Source: Agrypnia vestita
Lineage: Eukaryota; Arthropoda; Insecta; Trichoptera; Phryganeidae
Direction of reading: 5' to 3'
Assembly (NCBI GenBank): GCA_016648135.1
Contig: JADDOH010005117.1
Coordinates: forward strand, 62,001-126,000
DNA: 64,000 bases
Shown here: positions 35,533 through 47,998 of the stretch, in pieces
Numbering within the stretch: position 1 is the stretch's first letter
Layout: each line of letters starts with the position of its first letter
Program-made: the position numbers and the translations under genes
The notes under the pieces: generated by a model
The model's database searches: none
What the model saw: the letters and a program-made list of their open reading frames with translations, nothing else
What the model was told of the DNA's origin: nothing

Positions 35533-35815
35533 TTAATTATTTATAATATTCAATTTACTATTGGAACTTTTTCTTATTTCCAAAATTTCTAATTTATCAA
35601 ACTGTGATTCTGTATAAATTATTTGTAAAATTTGTACACCCTTATTAATATCAAAAGAACAATCCATTGCCAAAAGATGGTTAGATATTCGGAACAATTA
35701 TTACTATTTAAACACCTCAAGTGTTTCTCAACTCTCACTTCAAATTTTCTACACTTTTTTCCTATATAAAAATAATCACAATCATTACAAATCAATTAGT
35801 AAACAACCGATTTTT
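35533..35815 (-). pseudogene. Penelope-like GIY-YIG endonuclease fragment (copy 1)
   Basis: The - strand gives VVY-stop-LICNDCDYFYIGKKC, then RVEKHLRCLN, a frame shift, and HLLAMDCSFDINKG through QFDKLEILEIRK to a stop at 35533-35535. VVY...FYIG are the GIY and YIG strands, the CNDC between them is the cysteine pair characteristic of Penelope endonucleases, and the RxxxH segment follows. The last part matches the LxxLExxEIxK region at the Penelope C-terminus. Internal stop and frameshift make it non-functional. The reverse-transcriptase domain is absent. Confidence 0.75.
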
Positions 35816-36195
35816 TTAAATTATCCTCATTCTTACCTATTATTAAAAATACGTATTATTTTACAAGTTTAAAAAAAAATTATTATTAGTAAAGATAGCT
35901 TGGTTGAAAGACATTTGAGATATTTTTAACTATTGAATTTGAAATTTGATTATTTATAAATACAAATTTTCTCCAATGCTTTTCAATATCAAATATTGTA
36001 GGGTAAACGAAATATTAAGAAAAACTTCTTCCTATATTTTTTATTTAACTATTTTATTTTGTCCAGTATCTCTCATTTACTTCCTAAAACTTACAGTAGG
36101 TAATAGAACTAAACGTTTGTACAAGGATGATCATAATAAAATATTGAAAGTATGCAAAATATTATGATCAAAAATACAATATAATTCTAGAAGAA

Positions 36196-36627
36196 ATGAT
36201 AAATAATATTAATATACACACTGACACGCACCATAACTATGCAACCAGATCGACAGGACGAACAATGAGAATACCAATCACTAACAACGTGTATGGCGAA
36301 AGAAAAAGAGATTATATTGTGCCAAGAATCTTTAATAAATTAGATAAAAAATTCTTTGAGATGATGCAAGACAAAAAAACTCCATTGGCTTCAAAAAAGT
36401 ACAAGCTAAAAGAATATATAATAAAGCTATGTACCTAATCTTACATTAATTTATAATTACATATCATGTATCACTTGTAAAAATCATGCAATACTCGATA
36501 ATGACCTACACTATAATCTTCATTATAAAATAAAAAATATTGTCAAATATTGAAGGCAATCATGCCGTAAAACTGCTGTGCAGTTTGGCATATGTATAAT
36601 GTAATGTCTCAAAAAAAAAAAAAAAAA
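36196..36627 (+). mobile_element. CR1/L2-like LINE 3' end with poly(A) tail
   Basis: The frame 36196-36438 contains THHNYATRSTGR, then VYGERKRDYIVPRIFNKL. This is the HNYxTR...GxxSFxYxGPxxxNxLP pattern at the C-terminus of CR1/Jockey-group reverse transcriptases. After the stop, a 170-nt untranslated region ends in about 19 A at 36609-36627. 5'-truncated; how far it extends left is unclear. Confidence 0.7.
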
Positions 36628-37189
36628 ATACTACATGTATTTCAAATAGTTCGCACTTTTACTCGCTTTACTAGAATAAAGTGCTTTGTAAAAAGGGCGA
36701 GCGTTCGTGATAAATGTTCACTGAATACGCAGCAACTAATGCACACAGTGAATTAATCTTTCTGTCCTATTTAGAACATATAGAAAAAAGGTTTTTAAAA
36801 TTCCTGTATTTTTTTTAGTTTTCCTACACATTTCCAACAAACTACAAGATTGAATTGAACTTATATATAAATTCCTTATATATCGTATATAAAATATAAA
36901 AGAGACCGTGTTGCCAGTTTAAAGCAGCAATTTGAGGAGAGCAGATTGCGGGGTCCCTGGTCAGAGAATGGCATCGGCATTCTTTGGTATTTTTTAAAAT
37001 TTTTGCTTGAAATTTTCATCAGACATTCACACCTCAAGCTTTAAGAAAATGTAAAAATTTTAAAATCGATTTTATCGAAATGTCTAGGTACCTAGGTACT
37101 CCCCCTTAAACTTTTATTTATTCCGGAGTTGCGTACACTGAGAGTGCATTAAAACACAACCCGGTTGTGTTTCGATACAATTCGATACG

Positions 37190-37440
37190 AAATTCAATTT
37201 CCCTCCTTACGCGGCGCGTTACAATGCATTCGCACGAATGCCATTAGCGATTCCCCTATCGGGGGGCGCGCGACGCCGGCGCCGGTGCCGGGCGTCGGCT
37301 GGTCTGCGAAGCCCCCTTAACCGCGGCCCAATCAGGGGCGGCCTGCCGCGGCGCCCCCTCGGCGCTCACCTGCTCGGGAACCCCGGCCGAAGGTAAACCA
37401 GGTAGGAGTACCGAGAAAAATACCGAGGGGAAGTCACTTG
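37190..37440. promoter_or_regulatory. Isolated GC/CpG-rich island, candidate promoter or 5' exon
   Basis: About 250 bp very rich in GC and CpG (for example GCGCGCGACGCCGGCGCCGG) inside AT-rich DNA. Candidate donors leave it on both strands (GAAG-GTAAAC at about 37390 on +; GAGCAG-GTGAGC at about 37370 on -). It has no ORF that looks coding and no repeat partner in this window. It could be a promoter with a 5' untranslated exon of a gene outside the window, or an rDNA-like or transposon fragment. Confidence 0.35.
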
Positions 37441-37670
37441 AATGATTGTGAACGATTGAAACTGGGAAATAAAAGTGGCGGCGTCGCTACGTCGAGTGAC
37501 AATTAATTTCGTAGAAAAAAACATAGTTACAAAACATGTTTATTCGTTATATGAGGGGAACGATAGCAAAGGCAGAAATATTAAAAAAATATGAAAGAAT
37601 GTCGTATATGTGCACATAAAAAGAAAATTTCTTTAAAACCTCCATTCACAAATATAGATATCTAATTTTA

Positions 37671-38005
37671 ATCTGGTTTACGGGAATGACAAATTTCGTC
37701 CACAGGTGGCGGTGGTAAAAATACTACTCACATTTGAAAAAAGATGTACAAATTAAACATAAACACAACTGTCAAATGTGGGTGGAATTAGTGAACTTTA
37801 CATTGTGTAGAATGATCACTTAAGCCAGCAGTACGGTAGGTTGTAAACCCCATGAACACACTAAAAGACTTCCATACCCACTTTCCCATATAAGTAATAG
37901 CTTCGTCTCTATGAGACTTCTATGATATATATTGATTAATGATGTCCCCCTGGGGATAAAATCCATTATAGTGTTCTTGAAAAATTTGGACATACTCAAA
38001 ATATT
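37671..38005 (+). repeat. Dispersed repeats A, B and D adjoining
   Basis: GGTTTACGGGAATGACAAAT (repeat A) is followed by a reverse copy of repeat B (37795-37935, containing TAGAATGATCAC and GTCTCTATGAGAC). Then comes GATTAATGATGTCCCCCTGG, also found at 60312. Confidence 0.6.
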
Positions 38006-38104
38006 TCGAATTAATTCATCACTAATTAATTCACTAATGACGAAAGTATGGCAAATCCATTTATGATAGCGTAAAGAATGAAGACATTAGAAATTAATGT
38101 AAAG

Positions 38105-38421
38105 CTGATCTCAGCACAATTCATAGAATCAAAAAACGGTCGCTTAGGTGTTTTGGGCATATTAAGCGAATGAATGAGGAAAGAATGGTAAGACAGATAT
38201 GTAATGCAAGTGTTGACGGCGCCAGAAAGAGAGGGCGACCGCCGAAGACGTGGCGTGACCAGATTAACCAGATACTAGAAAATTGTCCCGTTAGAAGCCT
38301 CAACAACCGTCGAGCTTGCATGCGAAGATGTATGACTGTTGAGGAAGTGAGATTTGTATGTCAGGACAGAAGAGTGTGGCGCTCTATCCTTTCTGCTTAC
38401 TCCCACGAGGAAACGGCGTGA
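38105..38421 (+). mobile_element. LINE 3' end, RTE-like reverse-transcriptase C-terminus
   Basis: An open frame reads RSLRCFGHIKRMNEERM, then GARKRGRPPKTWRDQINQI and VWRSILSAYSHEETA-stop at 38419-38421. The (F/L)GHxxRM...GRPxxxWxD arrangement is typical of insect LINE C-termini. A - strand copy of the same family is at 52044-52400. Preserved without stops over about 105 codons, so comparatively young. Confidence 0.8.
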
Positions 38422-38865
38422 TGGTAAGTAAGTGAGGTAATTAATTTCGGGACGAATAATTTTCATTCATTCGTCCCTAGCCACGGCACGTGACAATACT
38501 ATTGTTTGTGTTTTTAGTACAATATATTACTATAGTTTTATTCGTACGCGAAGCAAAATCACTGTAATGCAACAGTAATAGATGGACGTCTGTCTGAGCG
38601 TATGAATGAGACGGGAGATAAAAAGGGAAAATGGGATTAAATGGGATGCGACGTGCGGGCGCGCGCCAATGAGAAAGCCAGCACGAAAGCACGCACTTGG
38701 AGAGCTAATTAGAACCGTTAATTGTACCTCGTCTCGATCGTCTAATATGTACGGAACAAATAAACCTTGAAGAATATTCTGACACCGAGGATCCCAGAAT
38801 TCCCGACAAAAAGATCCATTCTAGGACAACGGAAAGTATCTTTATGAAATTGTGTTCTCAATTTT

Positions 38866-39167
38866 TACTCCCTTTCTTTTAACTCGTAGCGTTTGCGGTT
38901 TGTTGTCTGCCGGAAAAACTTTGGATCGATTTTTAACCCTTTTCCCGTGATCCAATCGAGCTGTCAATCAAATCCAATTTACAGGCAGACTCGTGGCGAC
39001 GATAAAAATGATCTAGCAAATTTTCGTTTAAAAAAAATAAATTATAGCATAATTTTGGATTTTTCGAAATTTTAATGGATTTTTCAAATTGGAATCAACA
39101 ATACAAATGAGTAATGACCCCGACGCGTGTGGTAGGCACGAAACCCGATTCAATGAGAAAGGGAGTA
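38866..39167 (+). mobile_element. MITE, ACTCCCTTTC family (302 bp)
   Basis: The ends are TACTCCCTTTCT and AGAAAGGGAGTA. The interior (TTGCGGTTTGTTGTCTGCCG, CCCGTGATCCAATCGAGCT, GTAATGACCCCGACGCGTG) is about 85-90 percent like the copy at 62453-62744 by eye. Confidence 0.8.
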
Positions 39168-41044
39168 TAATAAAAACATGGTTATTATGGGTTAGTTTTT
39201 ATTTTTATCACTTTATGCTCGCGCTTGTACCGGTACGGGTGAATTGCACGCGGAATTACGCCGGCGCTCGTACCCATACGAGCGGTCATGCTCGTTCTCG
39301 TATATATGCGATTTCTATATATATATAGAAATGGTCAGTGCATCACGTGGCCGCGTGGTCCGTGTGAGTAATTTATGCCGTGTATTCGGGCAGCACAAAA
39401 AGTTTTTTTTAATTATACGCAAAAAGTAAAAAAAAATTGAAGACATGCGTTTATACGCTTTCTTTGAATACAGGCGTAATTGATTTTCTCACATCACCCT
39501 GCATGCATCCAAATACTAAACAAGTTTAAGGCTGGCGCCACATTATGCGGATCTTCCGTCGCGGAACGCCGCTACATTTCTTTCCGTACAATATGTGCTT
39601 TTAAAACACGCTGCGCGGACAAACGGTCGGTCGGCCCATTTGCTTTGCCGATTTCATGTTTTTTTTTACGATTTTTCGAACGCCTTCTTCAGCTGTTTAT
39701 GCGACTCTTGCTTGTGAGTGACGTGATTATCAATTTAATGTGAGTGACGTGATTATTGATTTTAATTGAAGTAATGACCAAAGCACACCGAAAATGTTAT
39801 AATAATATATAATCATCCATTTTACGTAAATGTTGAAAGTTTTAGAGCTTTAGCTAGTCGCGAAATTGGTGAAAAATCAATTACTAGATTCCACAACAAC
39901 AACAAACAGACAGTTAAATAGAAGCATTTAACAATCGATTAATATTGGATTATTTCTTGAAAAAAGTCTGGACGTGAAACGTTAATTGCTTGCTTACATC
40001 ACTATAATTGATAATAGTGATGGCGTTATAGCTCCAAATACTACACAGGGGTGTATAAAAATACATTTTTGAACTGTACAGCACAACTTGAACCACACAA
40101 CGGGATGAAAGCCTTGGCACACATCAAATAACCTAATTCCAGAAATGTTGGCAAACAACCCTACCGAACCTACCCTCGGACTGAACAACACATATTCGTT
40201 TATTTAATTTTATTTATGTAAGGGATGACGGCGATTAGATATTTATGTAATATTATTATTGCGTGGGGGTCTGACCCACGTCAGGGCCGAATCCGCCCCG
40301 ACCGTAGACCGGATTTTGTGTGGGCGGATTCAAGGCTAAAGGGAAGAAACAGAAGCCTTAAAACGTTCTGCGCTATAAGAAAGGGAAAACAAAAAAGTTT
40401 GAAAGTAATTCTGCTTCTGAGCGGTCGCTCACAAGAGTGACCCAGAGAAGCGAAAACATAATACACAGTATGTCCCAAAGAGAGCAGATATTGCTTGCCC
40501 AACGTAACTTGGCGTGCGGCGAATTTTGAACTAAAACCCGCCCCGCCCGCACCCGGCGGTAACCCCTCGCCCTGTCATTCATTACAATTTTGTATTTGAT
40601 CGGGAGCTGTGACACCTTGATTACCAATATACACTGAATTATTATGTCCAAAACATCCTAAACAGTCCGGGATGGTGCAATAACAATTTCCAATGAAGTA
40701 TTAAAGTTTTGCGAAGCTGAAAAAGCGAATAATGGACCGATATTACCGTCTGACAGTTTGACAGATAGAACGACCGCCATTACTGCATGGTTACTTTAGT
40801 GATGCCCGACCAAATTTCTGTATTTAATACGACACCGGTCACCGGACATTCTGTACATTATCTATTATGTAATAAATTTACACCCTGACAACTTCTGTTA
40901 CGCGACAGGGACGCCCTTCCTCGCACGCCAAGTTATAGTGGTACGTCTATAGTATTATTATTTTTAATATTTTTGAATTTTTAAGCCTTAAAAATTAAGG
41001 TACATATTCAAATTTAGAGCATGTAGTTTGGCATTTTAACAAAA
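39168..41044. other. Non-coding stretch, no gene recognised
   Basis: The patch 39530-39650 (GGCTGGCGCCACATTATGCGG, GCGGAACGCCGC) looks like a transposon end. The patch 40260-40600 is GC-rich with the near-palindromic GGGGTCTGACCCACG. Neither has a partner in this window, and the short ORFs look accidental. Confidence 0.4.
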
Positions 41045-41284
41045 TATTAGTTATGTTAGTATAAAACCACAAACGGAGATTTTTAGTCTACCGGATTCGA
41101 GACGTACCCGTCTCTTCGTCAGGACAACCACTACACCAGCCTCTAAATACTACTACGTATATGGTTGTGGTGTGTAGTGGTATTGACATGCTAATGTAGT
41201 GGTTGTCCTGACGAAGAGACGGGTACGTCTCGAAACCGGTAAACAAAAAACCTCCGTAAGTTGTTATATACTAACATAACTAAG
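41045..41284. mobile_element. Palindromic element with two opposed hammerhead-like cores (copy 2)
   Basis: The arms start TTAGTTATGTTAGTATA and end with its complement. Core boxes are at 41094-41122 (- strand; GAAA box changed to GAAT) and 41208-41236 (+ strand; intact). Stem II is GAGAC/GUCUC with loop GGGUAC in both. The unpaired centre is about 60 bp. Confidence 0.7.
41208..41236 (+). ncRNA. Hammerhead-like core, intact (41.2-kb palindrome)
   Basis: CTGACGA, one A, stem II GAGAC/GUCUC (loop GGGUAC), GAAAC, then CGGT. Identical in its boxes and stem to the 18.8-kb and 52.9-kb cores. Confidence 0.5.
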
Positions 41285-41390
41285 ATAGTATTATTGATGG
41301 ATTTAGCGTTAACGTTGTTGAGATTATACATGATGATTATTAAATTGGGTGAAAAGGGTAAACTATTTCATTATAATTATATATTATATT

Positions 41391-41480
41391 ACTCAAGTTT
41401 CGGGGGTATTAGAATCTCTCACAGACAACTTAAAAAATACTCGCATTTGATACTTCACCTGTCGGCGAGAGATTGATTAT
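41391..41480. repeat. Inverted-repeat remnant, CCCGAAACTTGAG family
   Basis: Contains CTCAAGTTTCGGGGGTATTA and CCTGTCGGCGAGAGATT. A related stretch in opposite arrangement is at 54262-54390 (CCTGTCGATGAGAGC, CTCCCGAAACTCG). Confidence 0.5.
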
Positions 41481-42439
41481 TATTATATAGTTAGTCTCGT
41501 CACTGATATTCTAAAAAAAATATATAAAAATATTCTATGAAGCGGTTTATAAATATCTTTCCTTTTTAGTGTGAATATAATTTATTTCAACTCTAACTCT
41601 AATAATCTATATGAAATATGTTAATATACCAGTCATTTGCTATCATTTTTTACTTATATTATGTTAAATATACTTTTAACAAGCTTTTTTTAACTCTCTT
41701 TGTCTGTTGTTGTGTTAATTGATTTTTCAGCAACTTGCCGAGTAACTAGAACTCTGATACTTTCAACATTTACGTAAAGTGGGTGACTATACATTATTAA
41801 ATCATTTTCGAAATAATTTGGTCATTATTTAGATTTAAATTAATAATGACGTCGTTCACAAACGAGAGCCGCAAAAACGGCTGAAGAGCATTCCGTTCTA
41901 AAATTTGTTTTAAACTTTAAAACAACGTGTTTAATATTTGAATACTGCGCGGGTGATGTTAAAAATCGATTACGAATGTATACAAAGAAAGCGTGTAAAA
42001 GCACATCTTTATTTTTATTTACTTCTATGTAACATGTTTATGTATATGGCAAGTTTATGTATACGTATGTTTATGTATAAGTTTATATGGCAAAGATCTC
42101 TAGTAACTCGGCGCGCTCGTTTATTAATAAAAATATTACAAACAAAAAAAACAAACTTAACATAAAATTGACAATTGTTTCCTTTTCAGACAAATTATTT
42201 AAAATCACATTGTTTGCCTTCTTAGTGACACCCTTTAGGGGATGGAAATAGGATGAAGCCTACTGACCTTTGAATCACGTATCGCACAAGCTGAAAGGGA
42301 TGATGATGCTGCTTACGATGCGTGTACATAGACGAGACTTAGCTCTCGAGTCTCTGAGATCTTTAAAGTACACGTAGCCCTCGGTTTACGCCGCAATCTC
42401 GTCTCTGAAAGAAGTGAAAATAATGTTTAACACTAATGA

Positions 42440-42705
42440 AGCTAAATTATAAAGTCTCACAGAGGCGAAACTATGTCTATGAGAAACGTGTATGTATGGA
42501 AGCCTCTTATACGATGGCCCAGGATTGTGTGAGCTGGCTAAGTGATCGCTCTACACAATGCAACGTTCACCAATTCCATAGTAAGTAATTATTAATTATT
42601 ATTAATAATCCATTTTTTTAAACTTTAATATATGATCCAAATCTGAAAACATTTCGTTTATTTGAAAGAATTATGCCAGAGACATCTGTAGTCTATTCTC
42701 ATGAA
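42440..42705 (+). repeat. Dispersed repeat B (about 265 bp)
   Basis: Runs from AAGTCTCACAGAGGCGAAAC through ACGATGGCCCAGG, GAGCTGGCTAAGTGATC and CAATGCAACGTTCACCAATT to GAGACATCTGTAG. A full reverse copy is at 54620-54860, with shorter copies at 37795-37935 (-) and 61113-61232 (+). A SINE is possible; no polymerase III boxes were confirmed. Confidence 0.65.
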
Positions 42706-42819
42706 CTATTAGTATACATAGTTTCCCAACTGATAATGCTACCTCTTTATTTTAAATTGGAGTATTAACCAATTTTATTTGTAATGTATGTACGATATTC
42801 TTCGGAATTTCATACCTAC

Positions 42820-43280
42820 GTATGAAAATATTGTTAATTTCTTCTTCTACCCTATTGGGTCGGGGTCCCTGCACCTCATAAAAGGTTCCAACTTTTCTTG
42901 TCTTGGGCTTCGATCTCCACGTCAACACAATTTTGTTGCAACCTTGCTTCGCAGCAGTCCTCCAACTGTTTCCGCTAGCTCCTTGGTCTTCTGCCTTCTG
43001 GTCTTGCTTGGAATATCCGCTTCGATAGTCTATTTGCCGGCATCCGCAAGCCACCGTAGCCACCGTAACCTGTATTTATCGATAAACATCAATAAGGGTT
43101 CCATTTCAAGACATTCTCTTATTTGAGTATTTCTGATCCAGTCTCTTCCGGTAACTCCTGCTATTTTTTGTAGAAATCCCATCTCGGCGGCCTGTAGCCT
43201 TGAGGGTCCAGTGCTAGTGGCCGTACACGAGGGTTGGTCTGAAAGCTGATTTGTGTACTGCCAACTTTGCTCGCTGGGTA
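42820..43280 (-). mobile_element. LINE reverse-transcriptase C-terminal remnant
   Basis: The - strand can be read across two frames as MGFLQKIAGVTGRDWIRNTQIRE-like sequence near 43180-43120, then the GSKQDQK-type region around 43000 to about 42830. This is the EMxFLRKIAGxTxRDxIRN...LRWFGH segment of RTE/CR1-type elements. Several stops and frame changes. Confidence 0.6.
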
Positions 43281-46200
43281 TATATACAGGGATCGTGATA
43301 CCTGGTTCACTTTGTTGGTTTCAATCTTGATATGTTATTGTTAATGTTTAATACAATTTATTTTATTTATTTGTATATTTCAATTTAAATTGAATATATA
43401 TATTTTTTGGTTGGACTGTGCCTGTCTCACTAGAAATATCTGTGTTGAGACAGGCATAGTTTACATTCGCATGTAGATACAAAATGTAGTTTGTAGACAA
43501 ATAGTAAAATAATTATTTGTATTTGATGAAGTATTGTATATTAAAGTAAAATAATAAAAAATATATCTTATATGATGTTACAGTGTGAGTTAGTGTGTTT
43601 GGGTAGGTGTGCCTCTTTCATCTCTCCCGTGTTTCGGATCCACTGTTTTATTTTGGATTTTACGTTACAATTAATGTACATCTTCAGTGTGGCCACCATA
43701 CTTGGATCGTCATACAAAACTTCATGATGCAACTTCCCGACAAGCCAACTTCTCACAAGTCAACTCTGTCTGACAGCCCAATTTGCCGATAAAAAGTTAT
43801 TTCACTTTTTAAGACTTGTATTTGCATATTTTTGCGAGAATATACATAAATTTTTTATCCGTTAAAATACCCAACTGATCAATTTAATTACAACTATATT
43901 TGAATAATACATTTTTCTAGTGGGTCACCTAATGATATTTCATTTAATACCATTCCTATAAATTGTTTTATTTTAATAATATAAAAAAATAATTTTAAAC
44001 AAATTTTTTAACACAATATTTACTAAAAAACAAACACATCAGTATATTAAAAATTATTCTAGGTATGGTACGAAATGAATAATATAGGGGTTACTTAAGT
44101 TCTTAGGTAACCCATTAGAAAAAATTTACTAAGAAAAAATACACCGCGATGGCATAAGCCGAGTCTCTGTCATTGGATCGGGCGGACCTTTTGACTTGAC
44201 ACTTATTGACACATTTTCACTTGCTCCCGGAGCTTCTCTCCACTGCTAAATAAATATATTCAACGTAATATTTTTTTCATTTCACGAACTCCAACTCTTC
44301 CCTTAACATTTAAGAATTATCCACCCTCTTATGCGCCGGTACGACAGTAAACCTGAACTGAATGTCAAGTGCTAGTTATTTTCAAGTGAATTGTTTCGTT
44401 TGTGGAATCTAAATATCACACTCGGCAAAACATTTTAAAACCGCTTTGGTCCGTAGAGCACGTGGTTAAAAGGTTTCTAATACGTCATTACGATGAATAT
44501 TAAAAAATACGTGAGAATCTCCAAGAAAGCGAAAACGACATTGAAAAACAAATTACAAAAACCACTTCTCACTCAATTACGGCTAAAAGGTTTTACTAAC
44601 GTTTGGCACTGATTATAAAAGATTTGGAATAAAGGCGAAATAAGGAATTGACTTGTCCTTTATTAAGAGTATTTCAGGTCAATTAATAATATCGTAACGA
44701 GATGCTAGAATCCGGATTAATTTCAGATAATCGGAACTCTGGAACGCCTTACAACACACTCTGGAAATGACTGGGATAATCTATAAAACACTGGAAAAGT
44801 CGAGGAAATACTAAGAATGTATAAAATAGTCTCAAATATTTTAAAAAACTACGCGTTTTGTATAAAACGCGAAGCCAGAGCCAATCGTCTTTATTTATTT
44901 ATTTTTATTTATTTGTTTGGAAATATTAACACATATGTTATGTATAAGTGTATAAGAGTGCAAATAGATTGTAATGATCTTATTAACTTATATCCTAATA
45001 AATTTCACATAAAAATAATTTTGAAGTAATACATAGTAATAATATAAGTAAATTAAAATAAAAGACATAGGTAGTAACAGTAGGGAATAAAACATAATAA
45101 ATGAAATAACAATATTAAATATAACACATTAAGGAATGTCTAACTTTAATTACATCTTGCATCGCAGCATTGAATCAATATGATAATAATAATAATAATC
45201 AAGGCAATGAAATGGGGCGAACTTGTATCACCGCCGGAATGGCACATCACGTATTTAATTAAGATTTGGTTTAGTTGGATTGTGCTGTCGTAAACCGAAT
45301 AACAAATTGCATATTTTCATTATAAAATCATTAAAAAATCGGTTTTACGTAAAACATCGGCCGTGGCCGCGCATCACCCACTATTTGCCGCGAAGCGACG
45401 GTCTCGGCAACAAACGAGCTGTGATGGCTGATACGTTTCTGCAAGTGACTGTGTAAAAATCAACGTCTGTTATTAAATTCGAGAACGGCTGAACCGATTT
45501 TGATACTTTTTTTAATTATAAGCTATACATCATCAGTTTTCCGCATCAATAGACTAAGCAGCCAGAGTGCAAATATGAAAATGTTTATAAAGTACTTACA
45601 TAAAGAAAATATATTATGTGTTGTATAATTATTATTTTTGGGTACAAATGGTTCGCGTCTTTGCAAAGTTCTATCTTTGTAGTAGTCTACGTTCGAGTTT
45701 GCTCGCCCGGGGTTCAAGCCACATCTCTGGCCGTTTGATTTCGTTTTTTTAACCGTGAATTCGAACAAAATTACGGACGTTACACGAAGTTACGGGGACA
45801 AACAGACGGATGGACGGACAGACAACGAAATTATTATAATTGGGATTATAAATATAATCTAAACAATTTTTTTGAATTTGCTAAAAATTCTCTGGAGCTG
45901 CTGGTGTCACCCCAAATAGTGTGGAGTGCAAGGGGTTAAGCTGGTCGGGACAAACATACAAAGGATCCAACATCCTGAGTGTTTGTTCTTAGAACCACCT
46001 TCGTACGCCGCCCACATCGTGCTTGGATTTGGAAAATTAAGAGGCTTTACGAGGAAAGGGGGGATCAGCAGTAAGAGCTGGTGGGATTTATTTTGCTGGG
46101 AGTATTTTCTAAAGATTCATAATATGTGTACATCTTATATACGTATGTATATATTGATATCTTATTTTTTATATAAGGGAAGGAGTGTAGAGGAATGGAG

Positions 46201-46486
46201 CGCCAGGGATGTGGGGCTTTGGGTATAAAAAATCGGCCTTTTCAATTTATCGAAATGTTCGAATGCGCAAAGAAGGTATTGGTAAGTACCTACCTCACAG
46301 GTAAGGTGAGCAGGATGTTAATCATTGATAAAGAAAGTTAAGATTTGTAACGTTTTAATCTAACTTTTTTGAATATGTCGTTCGAGGTTAAAACGAATGG
46401 AGTAGGTATAAATAATAATTATTTTCTTCTTATTATAATTTATAGAAATGTAACATTATAATTATAATTTATAGAAATTAACTTTT
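43281..46486. other. Non-coding stretch, no gene recognised
   Basis: Contains (TTTA)n at 44890-44910, possibly the tail of a - strand LINE, and a patch at 44700-44870 with repeated CTGGAA and TATAAAA-like strings that could be an LTR promoter fragment. A GC-richer patch lies at 45355-45430. No ORF has a recognisable domain. Confidence 0.4.
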
Positions 46487-46667
46487 TTACACCACCTTTT
46501 TTATTGAAAAAAATTCAACGTGTTTCAGCCAATGGCTTCTTCATCAGGATAAGAAATGTATAATAACAAAATTAAATTTTAACACAACTTAATATCTGAA
46601 CCCTGTGAGTCGAAACTAGTTGGTTTTAACTCAATAAAGTGGTGTTAAACAAAAAGTTATTTTATTT
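46487..46667 (-). mobile_element. Penelope-like terminal repeat with inverted ends
   Basis: The left end, on the - strand, follows the hammerhead core with CAATAAAAAAGGTGGTGTAA. The right end, ACTCAATAAAGTGGTGTTAA on the + strand, is its inverted counterpart and matches the terminus at 4.5 kb. It directly abuts the GIY-YIG fragment at 46668-46914. Confidence 0.6.
46522..46547 (-). ncRNA. Hammerhead-like core beside a GIY-YIG fragment
   Basis: The - strand reads CTGATGA, AGA, stem II AGCC/GGCU (loop AUU), GAAAC, then ACGTTGAA. Both boxes are intact and stem II is shortened compared with the inferred parent. Confidence 0.5.
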
Positions 46668-46914
46668 AAAGATGATTCTAAATTATTCAATTTCAGACCA
46701 AAATTATTTATGTGTTAAATGGAAAGTCCTAAATCTTTATCAAAACCGTGATCACTTTCCAATAAATGATTTGAAAATTCAGAAAAACCATGATTATTCA
46801 GACATCTCAAATGCTCTTTGAGTCTTATATTAAAATTACGGCCAGTTTTTCCAATATAAAACGCTATACAATCTTTGTACGAAAGTTTACAAACACCTGA
46901 ATTGTTTAATATAT
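46668..46914 (-). pseudogene. Penelope-like GIY-YIG endonuclease fragment (copy 2)
   Basis: The - strand reads SGVCKLSYKDCIAFYIGKTG, then RNFNIRLKEHLRCLNNHG, HLLESDHGFDKDLGLSI-stop and NNFGLKLNNLE. The GVC/YIG strands, the YIGKTGRxFxxRxKEH active-site run (YIG, Arg and His) and the downstream NHLL region are all present, with one internal stop. It is the same family as the 35.5-kb fragment (shared KEHLRCLN and NHLL). Confidence 0.8.
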
Positions 46915-47289
46915 TATCTTTATCTTTGAATTAGAATTGTAAAAATAATAGAAGATAATAATATTATAATTTAAAATATAATGTTATTAATTAATATAAT
47001 TTTAACTTTCACCTGTTACTAAGTAATAACAACGGGCTCATAAATGAACCTACATCGGTGAAATGTTAATTTTGTGAAAATAATGTTTCATGCTTTGTCA
47101 TTATCGAACAAAAGGACATTAAATGCTTCACGGTGACGTTAGGTCGCATTGGATTATCACGCAATCATGATCGTAATAGGTCATGTTATGAATAATGTTA
47201 CGTCATGACGTAGATTTGAATGGCTAGTTTTGGTTATGGGCAACAAAGGGATGCGTTAATTATTATTTGGCAGCGCTGTGATTGGCTAA

Positions 47290-47480
47290 TAATAATAGAG
47301 TAGGAGCCAGCGACCGCCAGACTCACGTTACTGTATCAAACCTGAAATATTTTCTGGAGATGTACTCCGTAGTAGGGAAGAAGGTTTGGATATTATGACA
47401 TTTGAGTTAGGGGGATTTTGGCACATAGCAGGTAATGTACGTACAAAAAATGCGTAAGTAAAACGTTAAAATAGAAGGTA
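47290..47480 (+). repeat. Dispersed repeat A, left part
   Basis: GAGCCAGCGA, GCCAGACTCACGTTA, CCTGAAATATTTTCTGG, ATGACATTTGAGT and GGGGATTTTGGCA match the reverse-strand copy at 49150-49440. Confidence 0.65.
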
Positions 47481-47998
47481 TCAGGTAATATTGTTAAACA
47501 GTGGCCCGATTAAAACATATACAAAATTTAGATTTGTTATTATAACATAATTGACATAATAAATGCCATTAATTATATGCCATTAATAAATCCTATTAAT
47601 TACTATCATAACTTACCCATCGAGATACCATGCATCAGTAACATTAAAAATAAAATTTTCTTTAAATCAAACTTAAATTCATAAATCATTTAAACCTATA
47701 GCTTTTTTCAAAATAACTTCTATACTTTCATTATCAATTTACCTTTTTACTGTATTAATAAATAACTTGTATACTGTGTACCTATATATTATAACAAGGA
47801 ATAAGAACTGTGGCTCCCTCATCAGACTCAAGAGCTTCTCTTCACTGATGAGGTCTACATGACTACCCAGTATTTAAAATTTTTTTTTTAATCTGATATG
47901 TTATATATAAGAACTGTATTTGTACCATAAATTAAATTTAAAAAAATACTTAAAGATCTCCAAAGCGTTTGGCGGAAGAAATGACCCGCGAAAAGCGA

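Noticed and set aside
40225..40651. Overlapping + and - frames at 40.2-40.65 kb as a gene
   Set aside because: Both strands stay open only because of local GC content; no domain, start context or splice sites.
42788..43126. 112-codon + frame at 42.8-43.1 kb
   Set aside because: It is the reverse shadow of the - strand LINE fragment that shows the conserved reverse-transcriptase C-terminal motifs.
45926..46228. 100-codon + frame as a host gene
   Set aside because: No recognisable motif, low-quality composition and no neighbouring exon signals.
47805..47880. Another hammerhead core at CTGATGAGGGAGCC (- strand)
   Set aside because: No GAAA box or complementary stem II strand follows at the right distance. 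It may be a ruined copy, but nothing supports the call.
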